Positions 19,417 through 34,400 of a DNA stretch of 64,000 nucleotides are shown one piece after another. Both the position numbers and the translations under genes were made by a program. The stretch comes from Beroe forskalii (lineage: Eukaryota > Ctenophora > Nuda > Beroida > Beroidae), in contig WFMF01000146.1 of NCBI GenBank assembly GCA_011033025.1, positions 310,001 to 374,000 on the forward strand, written 5' to 3'. How positions within the stretch are numbered: the first letter of the stretch is position 1; every line of letters begins with the position of its first letter. The notes under the pieces were generated by a model. It was not told the DNA's origin. It saw nothing but the letters and a program-made list of their open reading frames with translations, and did no database searches.

Positions 19417-22400
19417 CGGTGGGGAGAATGGGCTGATCACAATGTGGATTGTGGCTAATGTAAGTGCCTGTTTAACATTGAAATTAAAACCAGATTTTCT
19501 GGGAAGTTTGTAAAAGGAAATAAAGTGCAATGTGATCAAAAAACGAAAGGCAATATTAAATCGAATTGAGCTGGGATCTGGGTGTCAGAAATTCGCTGAA
19601 ATCTAACATATTTTCAGGGAAATGACTGAAACCTAACATATATTCGGAGAATGACTGAAACCTAACATATTATATTCGGGGTAATGACTAACCGGTGGGG
19701 TAGATGATGGTGTTTGAGATCATCTTGGCAATGCAGGAGGACAGGGAGAGGTGGACTGCAGCTGAAACAGGGGCGTTAGTTCATAATTAGCAACAGATCA
19801 CATTTACCTTAGTCCTTACAACAGATCACAGGGGGGGGTTTATTAACAACGGATCACTTTGGTAACAAGAGCTCACATTCTGTAAATGTACATACTGATG
19901 CTTTCCGAATGGAATTGGGCTCATGGAGCTTGATTTGTAGAATCAGTTCTGTGTAACTGATTAAGAACTGAGTATGAAGTTGAGTCACTGAGTCTAAAAC
20001 GAAATGCTAGCTTTCGTTTTTAGCCCGTTTTACTTAGTTATTTACAGTTAATGTGTGATAAACAAAGCAGCCCGTCAGCAGGTATGATCTATTTTCGTAA
20101 CATTCTCCAAGTCCTTCTAGAACATTCGAAACCCTCCAATTTCAGAGGCATTGTAAATTAATTAATCGCTCGGCGTATTGAAAGCGAAAAAGCAGAATTT
20201 AAAACGTGCGTGCACACTGCAATAAAATGGTTTGGTGGCCGCGCGTTACGTTATCGCGCCATTAGCAGAACATCTTTTACGAGACTTGTCACAAGCCGCG
20301 CACGCACCGCGCCGCATATTTCAGCACTCCATATGCGCGCGGCCGCGCGCGCGGAAATGTAACTTCCTCCCATACACAACACAAAATTTATGAAAATTAC
20401 ACGGGATCGTTCACTCATTGAAAACAATTTCAGTCTGCTATCCCTACCTCAGTCAGCTGTCAATGCATTGTTTTTTTTAAATCAATTCAATTATTTGTTT
20501 GTCATAGGTTCGATATCTGGAGTTGTTGATGACACTCAAATCAAAATTTATTGTCGTTTTTAAAACTAAGGAGTCTCAAACCTAAGTTTATTAAAGTTTA
20601 TTAAAAAAAAAACTGCTTGCGTGTACAATGATATTGATATGAATAAATGAGTTTCAGCCTGATGTATGATGTTACAATTAAAATTTTTCGCAAAGCATGC
20701 TCTTTTTGCAGTAAATTGTATTAATACGGTTCACCAATATGTTGACTGCTTATTTGAAACAAGCTTAACACTATAAGGAATTTGAGGCGATATATTATGA
20801 CTTGCTAAACCTTTAACGGTGGTCAGATAACGAATTTCAAGTTTCTGAAGACCAAAACAAGCTGAAACATTTCCAACTATTGATTGATCAAGCCAAAATC
20901 CAAATTCTTCTACGGATACGTTCACAAGAACCAGTTGATCCAGAAAGATCAACCACCACGGCTCGTGTTCTCTTCTTCTTGGAGAAACCCCTCCATCTTG
21001 ACGACGCCTCAGGAATGCGAAAAAACTGCCACAAATTTGTAACAAGCTATGAGATTTGGGATTTAAAGGCGAAATATCACTCAAAAACACAATATTATGG
21101 TGGGATAACACACTTTAGAGTTTCACAGTGCCAAAGGGACCACTCCCATCCCTTGGACACGCCCGAATCCCAAATCTCATGAATGCGCAAAAACTGTCAC
21201 AAATGTATCACAATTGTCTCGTGCCATGAGACTTGGGGATTTGAGGCGATATACGACTCCCTAACCTATTATTATGGTCAGATAACATATTTGAGAGTTT
21301 CTGGAGGCCAACAGAAGCATTTCCAACCCTCGGCCACGCCCAAATCCCAAGTCTCATAAATGCGCGAAAAGTGTCACAAATCTGTAACAAGCTATGAGAC
21401 TTGGGATTTTAAGGCGAAATATCACTCCAAAACACAATATTATGGTGGGATAACATACTTTAGAGTTTCAGAGTGCCAAAGGGACCATTTCCATCCCTTG
21501 GCCACGCCCAAATCCCAAGTCTCATAAATGCGCGAAAACTGTCACAAATGTGTCACAAGTCTCGTGCTATGAGACTTGGGGATTTGAGGCGATATACGAC
21601 TCCCTAACCTATTATTATGGTCAGATAACATATTTGAGAGTTTCTGGAGGCCAACAGAAGCATTTCCAACCCTCGGCCACGCCCAAATCCCAAGTCTCAT
21701 AAATGCGCGAAAAGTGTCACAAATCTGTCACAAGCTATGAGACTTGGGATTTTAAGGCGAAATATCACTCCAAAACACAATATTATGGTGGGATAACATA
21801 CTTTAGAGTTTCAGAGTGCCAAAGGGACCATTCCCATCCCTTGGCCACGCCCAAATCCCAAGTCTCATAAATGCGCGAAAACTGTCACAAATGTGTCACA
21901 AGTCTCGTGCTATGAGACTTGGGGATTTGAGGCGATATACGACTCCCTAACCTATTATTATGGTCAGATAACATATTTGAGAGTTTCTGGAGGCCAACAG
22001 AAGCATTTCCAACCCTCGGCCACGCCCAAATCCCAAGTCTCATAAATGCGCGAAAAGTGTCACAAATCTGTAACAAGCTATGAGACTTGGGATTTTAAGG
22101 CGAAATATCAAGAAAAAACACAATATTATGGTGGGATAACATACTTTAGAGTTTCAGAGTGCCAAAGGGACCACTCCCATCCCTTGGCCACGCCCAAATC
22201 CCAAGTCTCATAAATGCGCGAAAACTGTCACAAATGTGTCACAAGTCTCGTGCTATGAGACTTGGGGATTTGAGGCGATATACGACTCCCTAACCTATTA
22301 TTATGGTCAGATAACATATTTGAGAGTTTCTGGAGGCCAACAGAAGCATTTCCAACCCTCGGCCACGCCCAAATCCCAAGTCTCATAAATGCGCGAAAAG

Positions 22401-25400
22401 TGTCACAAATCTGTAACAAGCTATGAGACTTGGGATTTTAAACAAATATCACTCCAAACACAATATTATGGTGGGATAACATATTTTTTCTTTGAGTTTC
22501 AGAAGTGCCATTTCCACCATCCCATCCTGCCACGCCCAAATCCCAAGTCTCATAAATGCGCGAAAACTGTCACAGCTATGAGACTTGGGATTTTAAGACG
22601 AAATATGACTCCCAAACACAATATTATGGTCAGATAACATATTTGAGAGTTTCTGGAGGCCAACAGAAGCATTTCCAACCCTCGGCCACGCCCAAATCCC
22701 AAGTCTCATAAATGCGCGAAAAGTGTCACAAATCTGTCACAAGCTATGAGACTTGGGATTTTAAGGCCATCACTCAAAACACAATATTATGGTGGGATAA
22801 CATATTTGAGAGTTTCTGAGGCCAACAGAAGCATTTCGCCTCGGCCACGCCCAAATCCCAAGTCTCATAAATGCGCGAAAAGTGTCACAAATCTGTCACA
22901 AGCTATGAGACTTGGGATTTTAAGGCTAAATATCACTCCAAAACACAATATTATGGTGGGATAACATATTTGTGAGTTTCTGGAGGCCAACAGAAGCATT
23001 TCCAACACTCGGCCACGCCCAAATCCCAAGTCTCATAAATGCGCGAAAACTGTCACAAATCTGTCACAAGTCTCGTGCTATGAGACTTGGGATTTTAAGG
23101 CAAAATATCACTCCAAAGCACAATATTATGGTGGGATAACATATTTGTGAGTTTCTGGAGGCCAACAGGACCATTTCCAACCCTCGGCCACGCCCAAATC
23201 CCAAGTCTCATAAATGCGCGAAAAGTGTCACAAATCTGTCACAAGCTATGAGACTTGGGATTTGGGCGTGGTCGGATAACATATTTGAGAGTTTCTCAGG
23301 CCAACAGAAGCATTTCCAACCCTCGGCCACGCCCAAATCCCAAGTCTCATAAATGCAGAAAATTGTGACAGTTTTCGTCATTTATGAGACTTGGGATTTG
23401 CCAAAACAAATGGTTATGGTGGCACTAACATACTTTGAAATTTGTTATCCCACCATAATATTGTGTTTTGGAGTGATATTTACGCCAAATCCCAAGTCTC
23501 ATAGCTTGTTACAGATTTGTGACACTTTTCGCGCATTTATGAGACTTGGGATTTGGGCGTGGCCGAGGGTTGGAAATGCTTCTGTTGGCCTCCAGAAACT
23601 CTCAAATATGTTATCTGACCATAATAATAGGTTAGAGTCGTATATCGCCTCAAATCCCAAGTCTCATAGCACGAGACTTGTGACACATTTGTGACAGTTT
23701 TCGCGCATTTATGAGACTTGGGATTTGGGCGTGGCCAAGGGATGGAAATGGTCCCTTTGGCACTCTGAAACTCTAAAGTATGTTATCCCACCATAATATT
23801 GTGTTTTGGAGTGATATTTCGCCTTAAAATCCCAAGTCTCATAGCTTGTTACAGATTTGTGACACTTTTCGCGCATTTATGAGACTTGGGATTTGGGCGT
23901 GGCCGAGGTTGAAATGCTTCGTTGGCCTCAGAAACTCTCAAATATGTTATCTGACCATAATAATAGGTTAGGGAGTCGTATATCGCTCAAATCCCCAAGT
24001 CTCATAGCACGAGACTTGTGACACATTTGTGACAGTTTTCGCGCATTTATGAGACTTGGGATTTGGGCGTGGCCAAGGGATGGAAATGGTCCCTTGGCAC
24101 TCTGAAACTCTAAAGTATGTTATCCCACCATAATATTGTGTTTTGGAGTGATATTGCTTTAAAATCCCAAGTCTCATAGCTTGTTACAGATTTGTGACAC
24201 TTTTCGCGCATTTATGAGACTTGGGATTTGGGCGTGGCCGAGGGTTGGAAATGCTTCTGTTGGCCTCCAGAAACTCTCAAATATGTTATCTGACCATAAT
24301 AATAGGTTAGGGAGTCGTATATCGCCTCAAATCCCCAAGTCTCATAGCACGAGACTTGTGACACATTTGTGACAGTTTTCGCGCATTTATGAGACTTGGG
24401 ATTTGGGCGTGGCCAAGGGATGGAAATGGTCCCTTGGCCTCTGAAACTCCTAAAGTATGTTATCCCACCATAATATTGTGTTTTGAGTGATATTTCGCCT
24501 TAAAATCCCAAGTCTCATAGCTTGTGACAGATTTGTGACACTTTTCGCGCATTTATGAGACTTGGGATTTGGGCGTGGCCGAGGGTTGGAAATGCTTCTG
24601 TTGGCCTCCAGAAACTCTCAAATATGTTATCTGACCATAATAATAGGTTAGAGTCGTCGTATATCGCCTCAAATCCCCAAGTCTCATAGCACGAGACTTG
24701 TGACACATTTGTGACAGTTTTCGCGCATTTATGAGACTTGGGATTTGGGCGTGGCCAAGGGATGGAGTGGTCCTTTGGCACTCTGAAACTCTAAAGTATG
24801 TTATCCCACCAAAATATTGTGTTTTGGAGTGATATTTCGCCTTAAAATCCCAAGTCTCATAGCTTGTGACAGATTTGTGACACTTTTCGCGCATTTATGA
24901 GACTTGGGATTTGGGCGTGGCCGAGGGTTGGAAATGCTTCTGTTGGCCTCCAGAAACTCTCAAATATGTTATCTGACCATAATAATAGGTTAGGGAGTCG
25001 TATATCGCCCCAAATGCTGCTTCTTTTGAAGTAGGTAATTGGTTGCAAACCATGGCTACTTCTTAATTACAGCTATTATTACAGTTCATGAATATCGTGG
25101 CGGTAATTACCCTAATTACCAAATTATCTACTCAACTCGCACCTCGATTGTTAAGTTAGACACGCCCTACTAGCATTTGGAACAAAGCCAAATACATGTA
25201 ATTTGACTACAAATATCCCTGCTGGAAATGGAACTAGGAGTTGCAGTGATAATCATTGGTTTTTGATTACTTATTTCGTCACGATCATTGACATGACTGA
25301 CTTATGTTGAAATTAGAGCATTTGAACTTGTGAGATTTGACCATATAAAGCCATATTACAAACCAGTGAAGTTCAAACGGTGAAATTAATTTTCTTATCT

Positions 25401-28400
25401 CTCAGTCTCAAGTTGAAGGTTACGTAATACTGCAATGAAGGGTACAGAATGAATCTAATCTAGTTTTAAGTAGGTATAATAATTTCTGGGAAGGAAGGCA
25501 TAATTTTGCATTCCGATTTCCGTGCTAAAACTACGCAACGAAGTGAAACATATTACAGCATTATGTAATTGGTTCAAGCTGACTTCTTGTTTTCTTGTAA
25601 TAGAGGTTTTGTAAACAAGGAAATCAACTGGGCCGATGAATCAAATACCAATATTCCTTTGGAGTTATGACTATTGGAAAAGAGAGCGTCACTGAATGTA
25701 CTATAACGTAGTACTGCAGTTGGTGGGTACATAAGTGTATAGTGTATACAGTATACAGTTCATTGTACATACTGACTTATCATCTCTCATTTCCAAGTAA
25801 TGCAACACCCTAAATTCATCTAGCGATGCTAAATTCTTGTGTCGGACAAATGTCCGACTACCGTTTGACATGAAATAACAGTGTTTGACAAACAGATTCC
25901 GAAAACATTTGAATCTCACAAACAAACAGACAGACTAGCAGAGTAACAGCCAACAAGCAGACAAACAGACAAATCACAGAGACAGACAGACAACAGTCAA
26001 GTGCAGTCAGAGCACAAACAGACAGACAGACAAGACACGCTTGTAAATGACTTGCCTTCTAAGTTCTAACACGGTATTTACATGTATTGTTGTAGGTCTG
26101 ATAACTAATTGACTCAGACCTTCTCATACTCTCATACCAAATAATAGAGTGATTTACTGCATTGTCATTATTTGAAAGGAGGAGGTAAGCTATGTAGAAT
26201 GGGTTAGCAGGAGGTTTAGCGTATTTGAAAGGAGGGGGTAAGCCTTGTAGAAGCCATGTAGAATGGAGGTTTAGCGTGTTTGAAAGGAGGGGGTGAAGGA
26301 GGGTAGGCGGGACCGGCGTGACCGGGGGAGGCTTTATCCCACGGTATTATGTATACAGTAAACTACATATTCAAGGATAGAAGAAATGCAATGTTCGATA
26401 AGACGAAGTGGGGTGGAAAACTGCATATTCTAAAATAGAAGAATATGCCCGATATGGGTTAGTTCTCTGTCACTAGTCACTATTGGAGATAGAGTTATAA
26501 ATAGTACCTAGAAATAGGGAGAAAAGAATCATATTCTCTGTGTATCACGGTCACTTGTCATGTTGGGTAGTGCTCCGAAATAGAGAAAAGATAAAAATAG
26601 GATAAAAGAATCATAGCTTTGAAATTAGATGATCAACTAGTCAGTAGTAGACAGCTTACACTCGGACCTAGAGGCGTTTTACAACAAAAAAACAATTTTT
26701 TTAGCACCTAAAATAGCCGAGACTGTATTTCAACGAATGATTGGACGACATGGGTTTTGTTTACATCACATTAGAAGCGCCTGGAACACGAGAAAAAAAC
26801 GCTATTTTGGAATTTTCTACTATTCTATATATCCAGGAGACGGCATGATAAATGAAATCATTCCTGAAATACTGCCAAAATACGAGTAGTAAAGTCCAAA
26901 GCTTTATCGATACAGAGTTTTATGGGCATTATTTGATAAACATAACGTAAATATACAGAAAAATATCACTTCTCTATATTTCGAAGATTGGTTTATGATG
27001 AGGGAAGATACAGTGAATCTTCAGCAGTTACCCCCCAGATGCGATGTCAACTGTCTCTATACAAGAGTACAGGTAGGTAGCTTGGGTGTTTTGTCTCAAT
27101 ACATCAGCAGGTGGCAAGAGAATGGTAGGTAATGGCTATCCTGGCCCCTCATTTGATGAAAACTTTATACGAATTTCACTTGTTTACACTTACTGGGTAT
27201 GAAGCTAGTGTGTTTCGCTTGTTTACACTTACTGGGTATGAAGCTGGTCTCCCGGAACTGCGGATCAAAGAGGCTGTATCCGATCTGAGCTGACTTCAAG
27301 TCCTCGTAGATAAGGAAGTACAACCCGAACTCTACGGAACCTGAAGGGGGAGAAGTTACTATGGTTATGGGGGTGGTAGCTATGGTAGCTATGGTTATCT
27401 CTTTATCTGGACTAATTGCGTCCAGGCCCGTAGGCAGGGGGAGGGCCGTAGGGCCTGCGGCCCCCCTCGGAAAAATGGAAACCTCACAAAATCTTGCTAT
27501 GATTTCAAAGAATATCGTAATATTCGATAAAATTGATATATTTGACCCCAGAAAAAAGTATAGAGCACCCTATCTTCAAAATTTTTCCGGGGATTGCGTC
27601 CTACAATCAGGTGCGTCCTACAATCAGCTGGTATGTCAGGTGCTTGCGTTAATTACTTCAGGCAATATCAACACCTTAAGAAGGGGCACCTAACATGTCC
27701 CCGACAAGCCTTCTCAACCGGTACTCAGTGACCCACAGTGTATGATTGGAAATAAACTGCTTGATACCACGTCATGGTGATGTTTCCTACCTAAAATTAA
27801 AAGTTTCCGCGCCTCCAATGAGTCCAATTTCTTATTCATGAATTAGCAATAGATCAATAAGGCGCAGCCAAATCTCCTATTGTTAATAAATCAGGTCGTT
27901 AACTGCGCACTAAGTTTCATGGGGCTCAGGCGCCGTCGAATTCCCACTTTCCAACGTTTTTTGTCTTTGTTTCCTTTTCCTAGTCTCCATCTCCAGTGCC
28001 ACGTTTCAGTCTAGATTTGTTTCTTTCAAACTTTCCAAGTTTCCAACCCTACGTCAATCTTCTTGTCTTTGTTTTCCTTTCCTAGAATCATTATTACATC
28101 GGAGTTCTATCACCGAGCACCACAGTTTCGCGAATACTAATTGCGTAAGAATATTTCACCAATATCAATACTTAGTCTATATATTCATATAGGTCAATAA
28201 ATGTAATAACGTACCGACAACGCTGGCTGTAGCCCCTCTCAAGAAGGCCCTTAGACCACCTCTCCGCCACAAACTCTTTGTAGTGTCTAACACATTCTTC
28301 CGTGTACACCTGAAACGATAGAATTAGATACTCTCATTACCATAAGGAAGTATGGAAATGCCAAAAACTAACGGTGGGCTTTGGAACAAAATATAATCAG

Positions 28401-31400
28401 TACAAATCATACGGGCACATTACCACTTATGCAAACCGCCGATTCGGCGCCGATAAGCGCCGAATCGGCGCCTATAGGCGCCTATAAGTTTTTTTCGGCG
28501 CCGAATCGGCGCCTATAGGCGGTTCGCTTTTCGGCGCCTAGGCGCCGAAAATTGACATTTTCCACTTTTTCGGCGGTCATCGGCGCCTATAGGCGCCGAT
28601 AAGCGCCGATATGCGCCTATGCACCGCCCATCGGCGCCGTCGGCGCTTTTCGACCGCTGATCGGCGCCTAAGTTTTCAACCGCGTATAGGCGCCTAGGCG
28701 CCTATAGGCGCCGATACCGCTTCTTCGTCCCCGGCGATGTCTCTATGCATCGGCGCCTATAGGCGCCGATTTTGCCTTCTAGCAATCTGTGTTTTTCCAC
28801 CTTTTTTCGGCGCCTATAGGCGCCTATAGGCGCCTATGAATCAAAACAGTCGTAAATTGGCGTGTGCTGTCGTTTCACGGTATGTCAAGCCAGGGTTAGG
28901 GTTTGGGTTAGGGTTTGGGGTTTCAGGTTAGGGTTTTGGGTTTGGGTTTGGGGTTAGGGTTAGGGTTGGGTTTAGATAATGGTTTGGGTTGGGTTTTAAA
29001 CCCTTTGGGTTAACCCCAACCTTAACCCAAACCCTAACCCTAACCCCAACCTTAACCCCAACCCCAACCCCAACCCCAACCCCAACCCTAACCCCAACCC
29101 CAACGTTGTTGGGGGCCAATTTAGGACTGCTTCAATTTATCGGCGCCTATAGGCGCCTATAGAATTTAGGTCGATGAATGTAGGTCATTGACTCGGAGCT
29201 CAGCTAATAAAACTCATCCTCCCCAGTTCAGGATTGTCTTAATTCATCGAAAAAAAGAGGATGAACACAGGTTGCTAGAAATCAATATCGGCGCCTATAG
29301 GCGCCTATAGGCGCCGAAATATAGGCGCCGATGGCGTCAAAAAGCATGACGGCGCCGATAGGCGGTCCATAGGCGCTTATCGGCGCTTATCGGCGCCTAT
29401 AGGCGCCGATGACCGCCGAAAAAATGAAAAATGTCAGTTATAGGCGCCTATAGGCGCCGAAAAGCGGCACCGCCTATAGGCGCCGAATCGGCGCCGAAAA
29501 AAACTTATAGGCGCCTATAGGCGCCTATAGGCGCCTATAGGCGCCGATTCGGCGCCTATAGGCGCCGAATCGGCGGTTTGCTCAAGTGGTAATGTGCCAT
29601 CATACGTACAGTGTACTCAGTACCCCTCATTGCAAACTGCACAATAACACAAGCAGCACTCCTTAACATAAGAGGAGCTTTTTCGTGAAATTAGTGACAT
29701 TAAAACTTTTCTGAATGTGAGTACTCACAGGGACCTGGATAGCAACAAATACATAACAATTCAAGTGTACCAAGAGTCCATGGATCTTTCGTAACGCTTT
29801 GCATTTCTTCAGGACAATATTTCAAATTGAATTTCCATTTTGATGGAGTACCCTAGTTTGCAGTATCAAATAGAAGGGGGAGACAGTTTAATTTTTTGAA
29901 TTTCTGAGTTTTTAACATGATGGGGGACAGTTCTTTATCACTCTCCCATGTATGATATTTTGAAAAAGAACAATGAAAACTAATTAGATTTTAACATTTT
30001 TCGAAGCAACATTCCCCTAGCTTATTACCTAGATATGAAACACCCAATTAAAGTTTTTGGAAATTAAAAACCTACACCGGGGACAGCAATAACAGCCCCC
30101 CCCCCCTATATTTGTATTCATAGATTTTGTGGAAAATTTTCGATACAGCAGTTTACAGTAGAAAATATATTTTAAACAATGTCCGAGCGATGAATTTCTT
30201 TTCTAATTTCAATACAGTACTGTAATAGATTCCAAGAGTTGTCTTTTGAACCATGAGATGAAATTGGAAAGGGATCGTTCATAATATAAATCAATCAGCC
30301 GAGGGAGAGAGGGGTTGGACTGCATAATATTTTTCAGGAAGGGTTTGAGCCATGGTCACCGAAGGGGGATTGAAAACATTTGACTACGCAATATGTAACG
30401 ATCCTTCATTCATGGGACTACACGGCCAGGCCCCCCCCCCCTAGTTTTGAAAAGCCCCCCCCCCCCCTAGAAAAATCTTAGAGGGGACGGCTAATTCAAA
30501 TAATAAAAGTAAAAGTACAGTGAATAAAACATGAAGTGAATAGAATATGAAGTTAGAAATGAAGCCACAGGATTCAAGAGTAATACTTCACACAAGGGCT
30601 TGGAAGGGCACAGGGTTCAGGGTGAAAATTGATAAGTAGATTTTAATCTCATGTTAAGGCATGAGAATTCCATGAACTTTACCAGCGATAATCCTTCAAC
30701 AACTGGCACTAGTTCAACAACAGACTACCTCAAACTTGGAACCGGTTCTTGGCACTGGTTTACAAAATGAATTTCGGTAATTTGATACGTATTTACACCA
30801 TCCACCACCTCCAACCCAGCCGACACTCTAACCGGGCTCATGTTGCCAGCAACGGAGCTCCATGCAGCAAGTTATGAGTCATGGTTTGGGTACTGGGCAA
30901 CTCATGTTTGTTTGGAGTCCACGTTCGCTGGTTGCAACACCAGAGCTAATATCCTTGGGCTAATCCTTGGGCTACCCGGGCGAGTGCTGCACCGTGCTGG
31001 ATATTTGGATATTCCCATCACGTACACTAATTACTGGGTGCACCACGTTCTGTAATTAATGAGGAGAAAGATTTCTTATTAGGCAATAAACCACCAATAG
31101 ATTAATTTGGGAGGCTTCCATTTGACCTTTTTTCACGTGTTTTTAACAAGGAAATTCTAGAATTAATTATAGGCTTACGTACTTTTCCAATATCAATTAT
31201 CAGCAAAAAAAACTAACAGTATTACCCTCGTTAATGAACCTGGATCATCGGACACAGAAACCCCGAGAGACCGATTATCTGACTGAAATTAAGTCCTATA
31301 CTGAGATTTCAATATTTTAGTCACTAAATTACTGAAATTCCCAATTTACGAGACTTTATTGGTCCCATTCGTGACCTGGTTAGTTATTTACTCGCTCATT

Positions 31401-34400
31401 ATCAACTGATCAGCTGAGAATGCGATAATATCGTATTAGTACTTGATTACATGATTTTAAATAATCAGTAAGATGTGACTTAAGTATCTTTTAAAACTGC
31501 AGCGTGCATACCACTTTTACATGAATTTAAAACAGTCGCACGATAGCACAGATATTGCAGACAAGAAACATGCTATGATGAAATGAACTCACTTATTAAC
31601 ATGTCACATATCGTTCTAGAACACAAATCTTGTTCCACATAAAATAATAATTCATCCAATAGATCTTTCCTGACCGACATTAGTTGAATGACAAATCTTT
31701 TGTTTATTAATTAAACTATTGATAAATAATTATAACTCGGATTTTGCCTCCTGCCTGATAGTATTATTACAGTACTAGCAGGCCCGTTGGGCCTGCAAAA
31801 ACACAGCTCACCCGGCGCTGCTACGCAGCACCTCGTTCGCAAGTTTTAAACACTGCCATTCGAATTGATTGGATACGTTTTACCGCATCAAAAAATTCCT
31901 ATTAGATCGAAAGTCAACAGTTATGTGCAAAAAATCAAAAAAAAATATGAAGGAGCAGAGTGGAAAATAGATCGAATTCGTCGGTTAGTCTTAGACGTGC
32001 TAAACCATGCGAGTTTTGTTCTAGCGTTCCGTTTCGATTGCAAGATGTTGTAAATTCTGATAACTGATTCTCATACTGACACTGACATTGGATAATTTTG
32101 TTTTGTTCACCGGCGAGGAACTGTCTTTGAAATGTGCTACAACTACATTCGACTCGATTGAATTGTGCACACCTTGTAACCTTAACAGTAAATTTCACAA
32201 CTGCAGTTACTGCTTTTTTACCAGACTCAACTTTGATTATCGACCAACTTCTGCCCCAATGAAAGCAATCCATCTGGAATATCTTCCGTTGTTCAAGTTA
32301 TGCCCATTCTCCATCTTAAGGAAACGTCAAAAAATTTTTCAAAAACTACAGCGCAGCATTCAACAGTAGTAGCGTAATGGGAAGCACTCGCATAGAACTG
32401 ATCATAATCTGCACGTGCAGAATATCTGTATCCATAGCAACGGCGCGACTTAGCTCGGTTAAGCCTTCGTTTCCCTTGATATTTTCTTGGCAAGCTCAAA
32501 TCTAAACTGTGCGCCCGCACAGACATTATTCACGTGCTCTTACGAAATTATATATAAGAAGACTAGAATGCCCGTTGGGCCTGCTAATACACAGCTCACT
32601 CGGCGCTGCTACGCAGCACCTCGTTCGAAAATATCAGATCAGCTGAATACTTTTTACCGCATCAAAAAACTCCGATCCGTTCAAAAGTTAAACATCACAA
32701 CGTAATCAAAACACCATTAACAGAAATGAGCGCGCGCACAATTCTCCGTGCACGTGTCACCATGGTTACCCGCACAAATCGTAATGCGCGCGCGTTCCGA
32801 AGATGTTTACGCCGTTACGCACAAACAGAAAAACAGAGGTTGCGAAATTATATTAGAGATATAAAACATTGGCAAGCCGCTCAGCGCTCCCTATGATATT
32901 ATTATGCCGACATATTTTAAACACAAGTTAAGCTCACTTTAAGCACTATCGTACCTGTTAAACTCGAGATAATTGCCTGACCACGTACGGTTGGCGCGTA
33001 TTTCCTCGAGTTTATACCTAGATCAACAGAGGTGTGCCTTCTGGAGTGATTGAGTAATGATACTGATATAGTTGATAATTGATCCTCTCTTTCTGTTGGG
33101 TCCCAGCAAATACAATTAAACACGTTAGTTGTTTAATGTTTATTAATACTCTCAGCAGAAGGTCCTATCAAGTTTCTATAATTCTACTAGCACTTCGACA
33201 ATACACGGAACTTTCTATTTAAATTCTTGCAGTAACGCAGTTAAAATACATTCTATTTTAATACTCGTATATAACTATTGATGACTTTATTTGGCATAAC
33301 AATTTTAAAAACAGTCAGAATTATTATTCGTATGTATTTCAGACTATGTTGGTCATTACATAGATATGTTAATATTTCAACAGGTCAAGAATATTCTAGT
33401 CCGCCTTTCTAAGTGGTCAATTTTCCATTTTAAAGCGAGAATATGACGTCACCCTTTTCCCGTGCCCTTCAGGATATGTCCCATTCAGTTGACACCTCCA
33501 GCAAAGACTTGATAACAGCTGACATGAGGACAAGTCACATTAAAGCTATTGTAAAATTGGTAGAAAGTAGTTGTGAAATTAACTTTTTCAATGCATCGCG
33601 TTCATTATCAGAGAGAACCTCAGGGGAGCTTTCAATCAATACCCCAGGGGCATGGCTTTCACTCAAAATCATGGAGTGAATAATCACTCTTCTCTCATAA
33701 CCCTGAGATATGGACTGATATTACTACAGCACTTCTGTACTGTGGTTCGTAGATAAAAATACAGCAAGGTACTGCACAATTCAGCCATCGTAAAATATCA
33801 TTAATAAGGTTCCTTTGCTTTCTCCATTCAAAGTATGCAGAGAAAAACTTCTGGTCACCTAGAACCGAACAGGCCGTCGTTCCGATGCATATTAGTGCAT
33901 ACAAAACTCGGCTTCTCCTCGCCAGAATGCAATATAAGATAGATACATGTAAGCATGCATATATCAATGCTGTCCAAAGTATATTATATAGAGATATAGG
34001 CATTACTAATGTTTCCTGTATGTGTCGAGACACACAGGGTATTAAAGTACGTATAACATTGCGCATATTATCATACAACTCAAGTTGGTAACATGCATAT
34101 TTAAATCATGGACCTGGCAGCCTCGTTTAAATTATAGAGAAAAGGTGCAATTGCCTTGCATGATGCTGTCGTAAATCCAAGTCTTATCGATAGATAATAA
34201 ATAAATTTATGAGTAAATTCGCAGCGTTTATGGGCAATTTATTGGGTTTTATTGATGTATTTGAATTTAAATACATCAATTTGAATTTAAACTTGAATTT
34301 GAAACTATCTTCTACACCCAACTGTGTAATACACAGAAGGGTGATAATTATAATGATTAATTAATTAATTATGATGATTGCTGATTGGAATATGTGAATG

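Larger units (their letters stand above)
25017..27186. other. Remainder of SLC25 intron 6, no gene seen
   Basis: It holds simple CAGACAGA tracts (25897-26035) and a threefold repeat of about 60 bp with TTTGAAAGGAGGGGGTAAG (about 26165-26305). No exon or RNA gene is recognised. Confidence 0.5.

Noticed and set aside
20774-25016. Regular repeats considered as a CRISPR array
   Set aside because: Eukaryotic context, 171/343-bp period, no short repeat with unique spacers.
20880-25048. Many 60-113-codon open frames with repeated peptides (MLQICDTFRAFMRLGIWAW and similar)
   Set aside because: They are translations of the satellite monomer, recur wherever the monomer does in both orientations, and have no domain or splice context.
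28928-29119. Open frame of alternating V/G residues
   Set aside because: It is a translation of telomere-like repeats.
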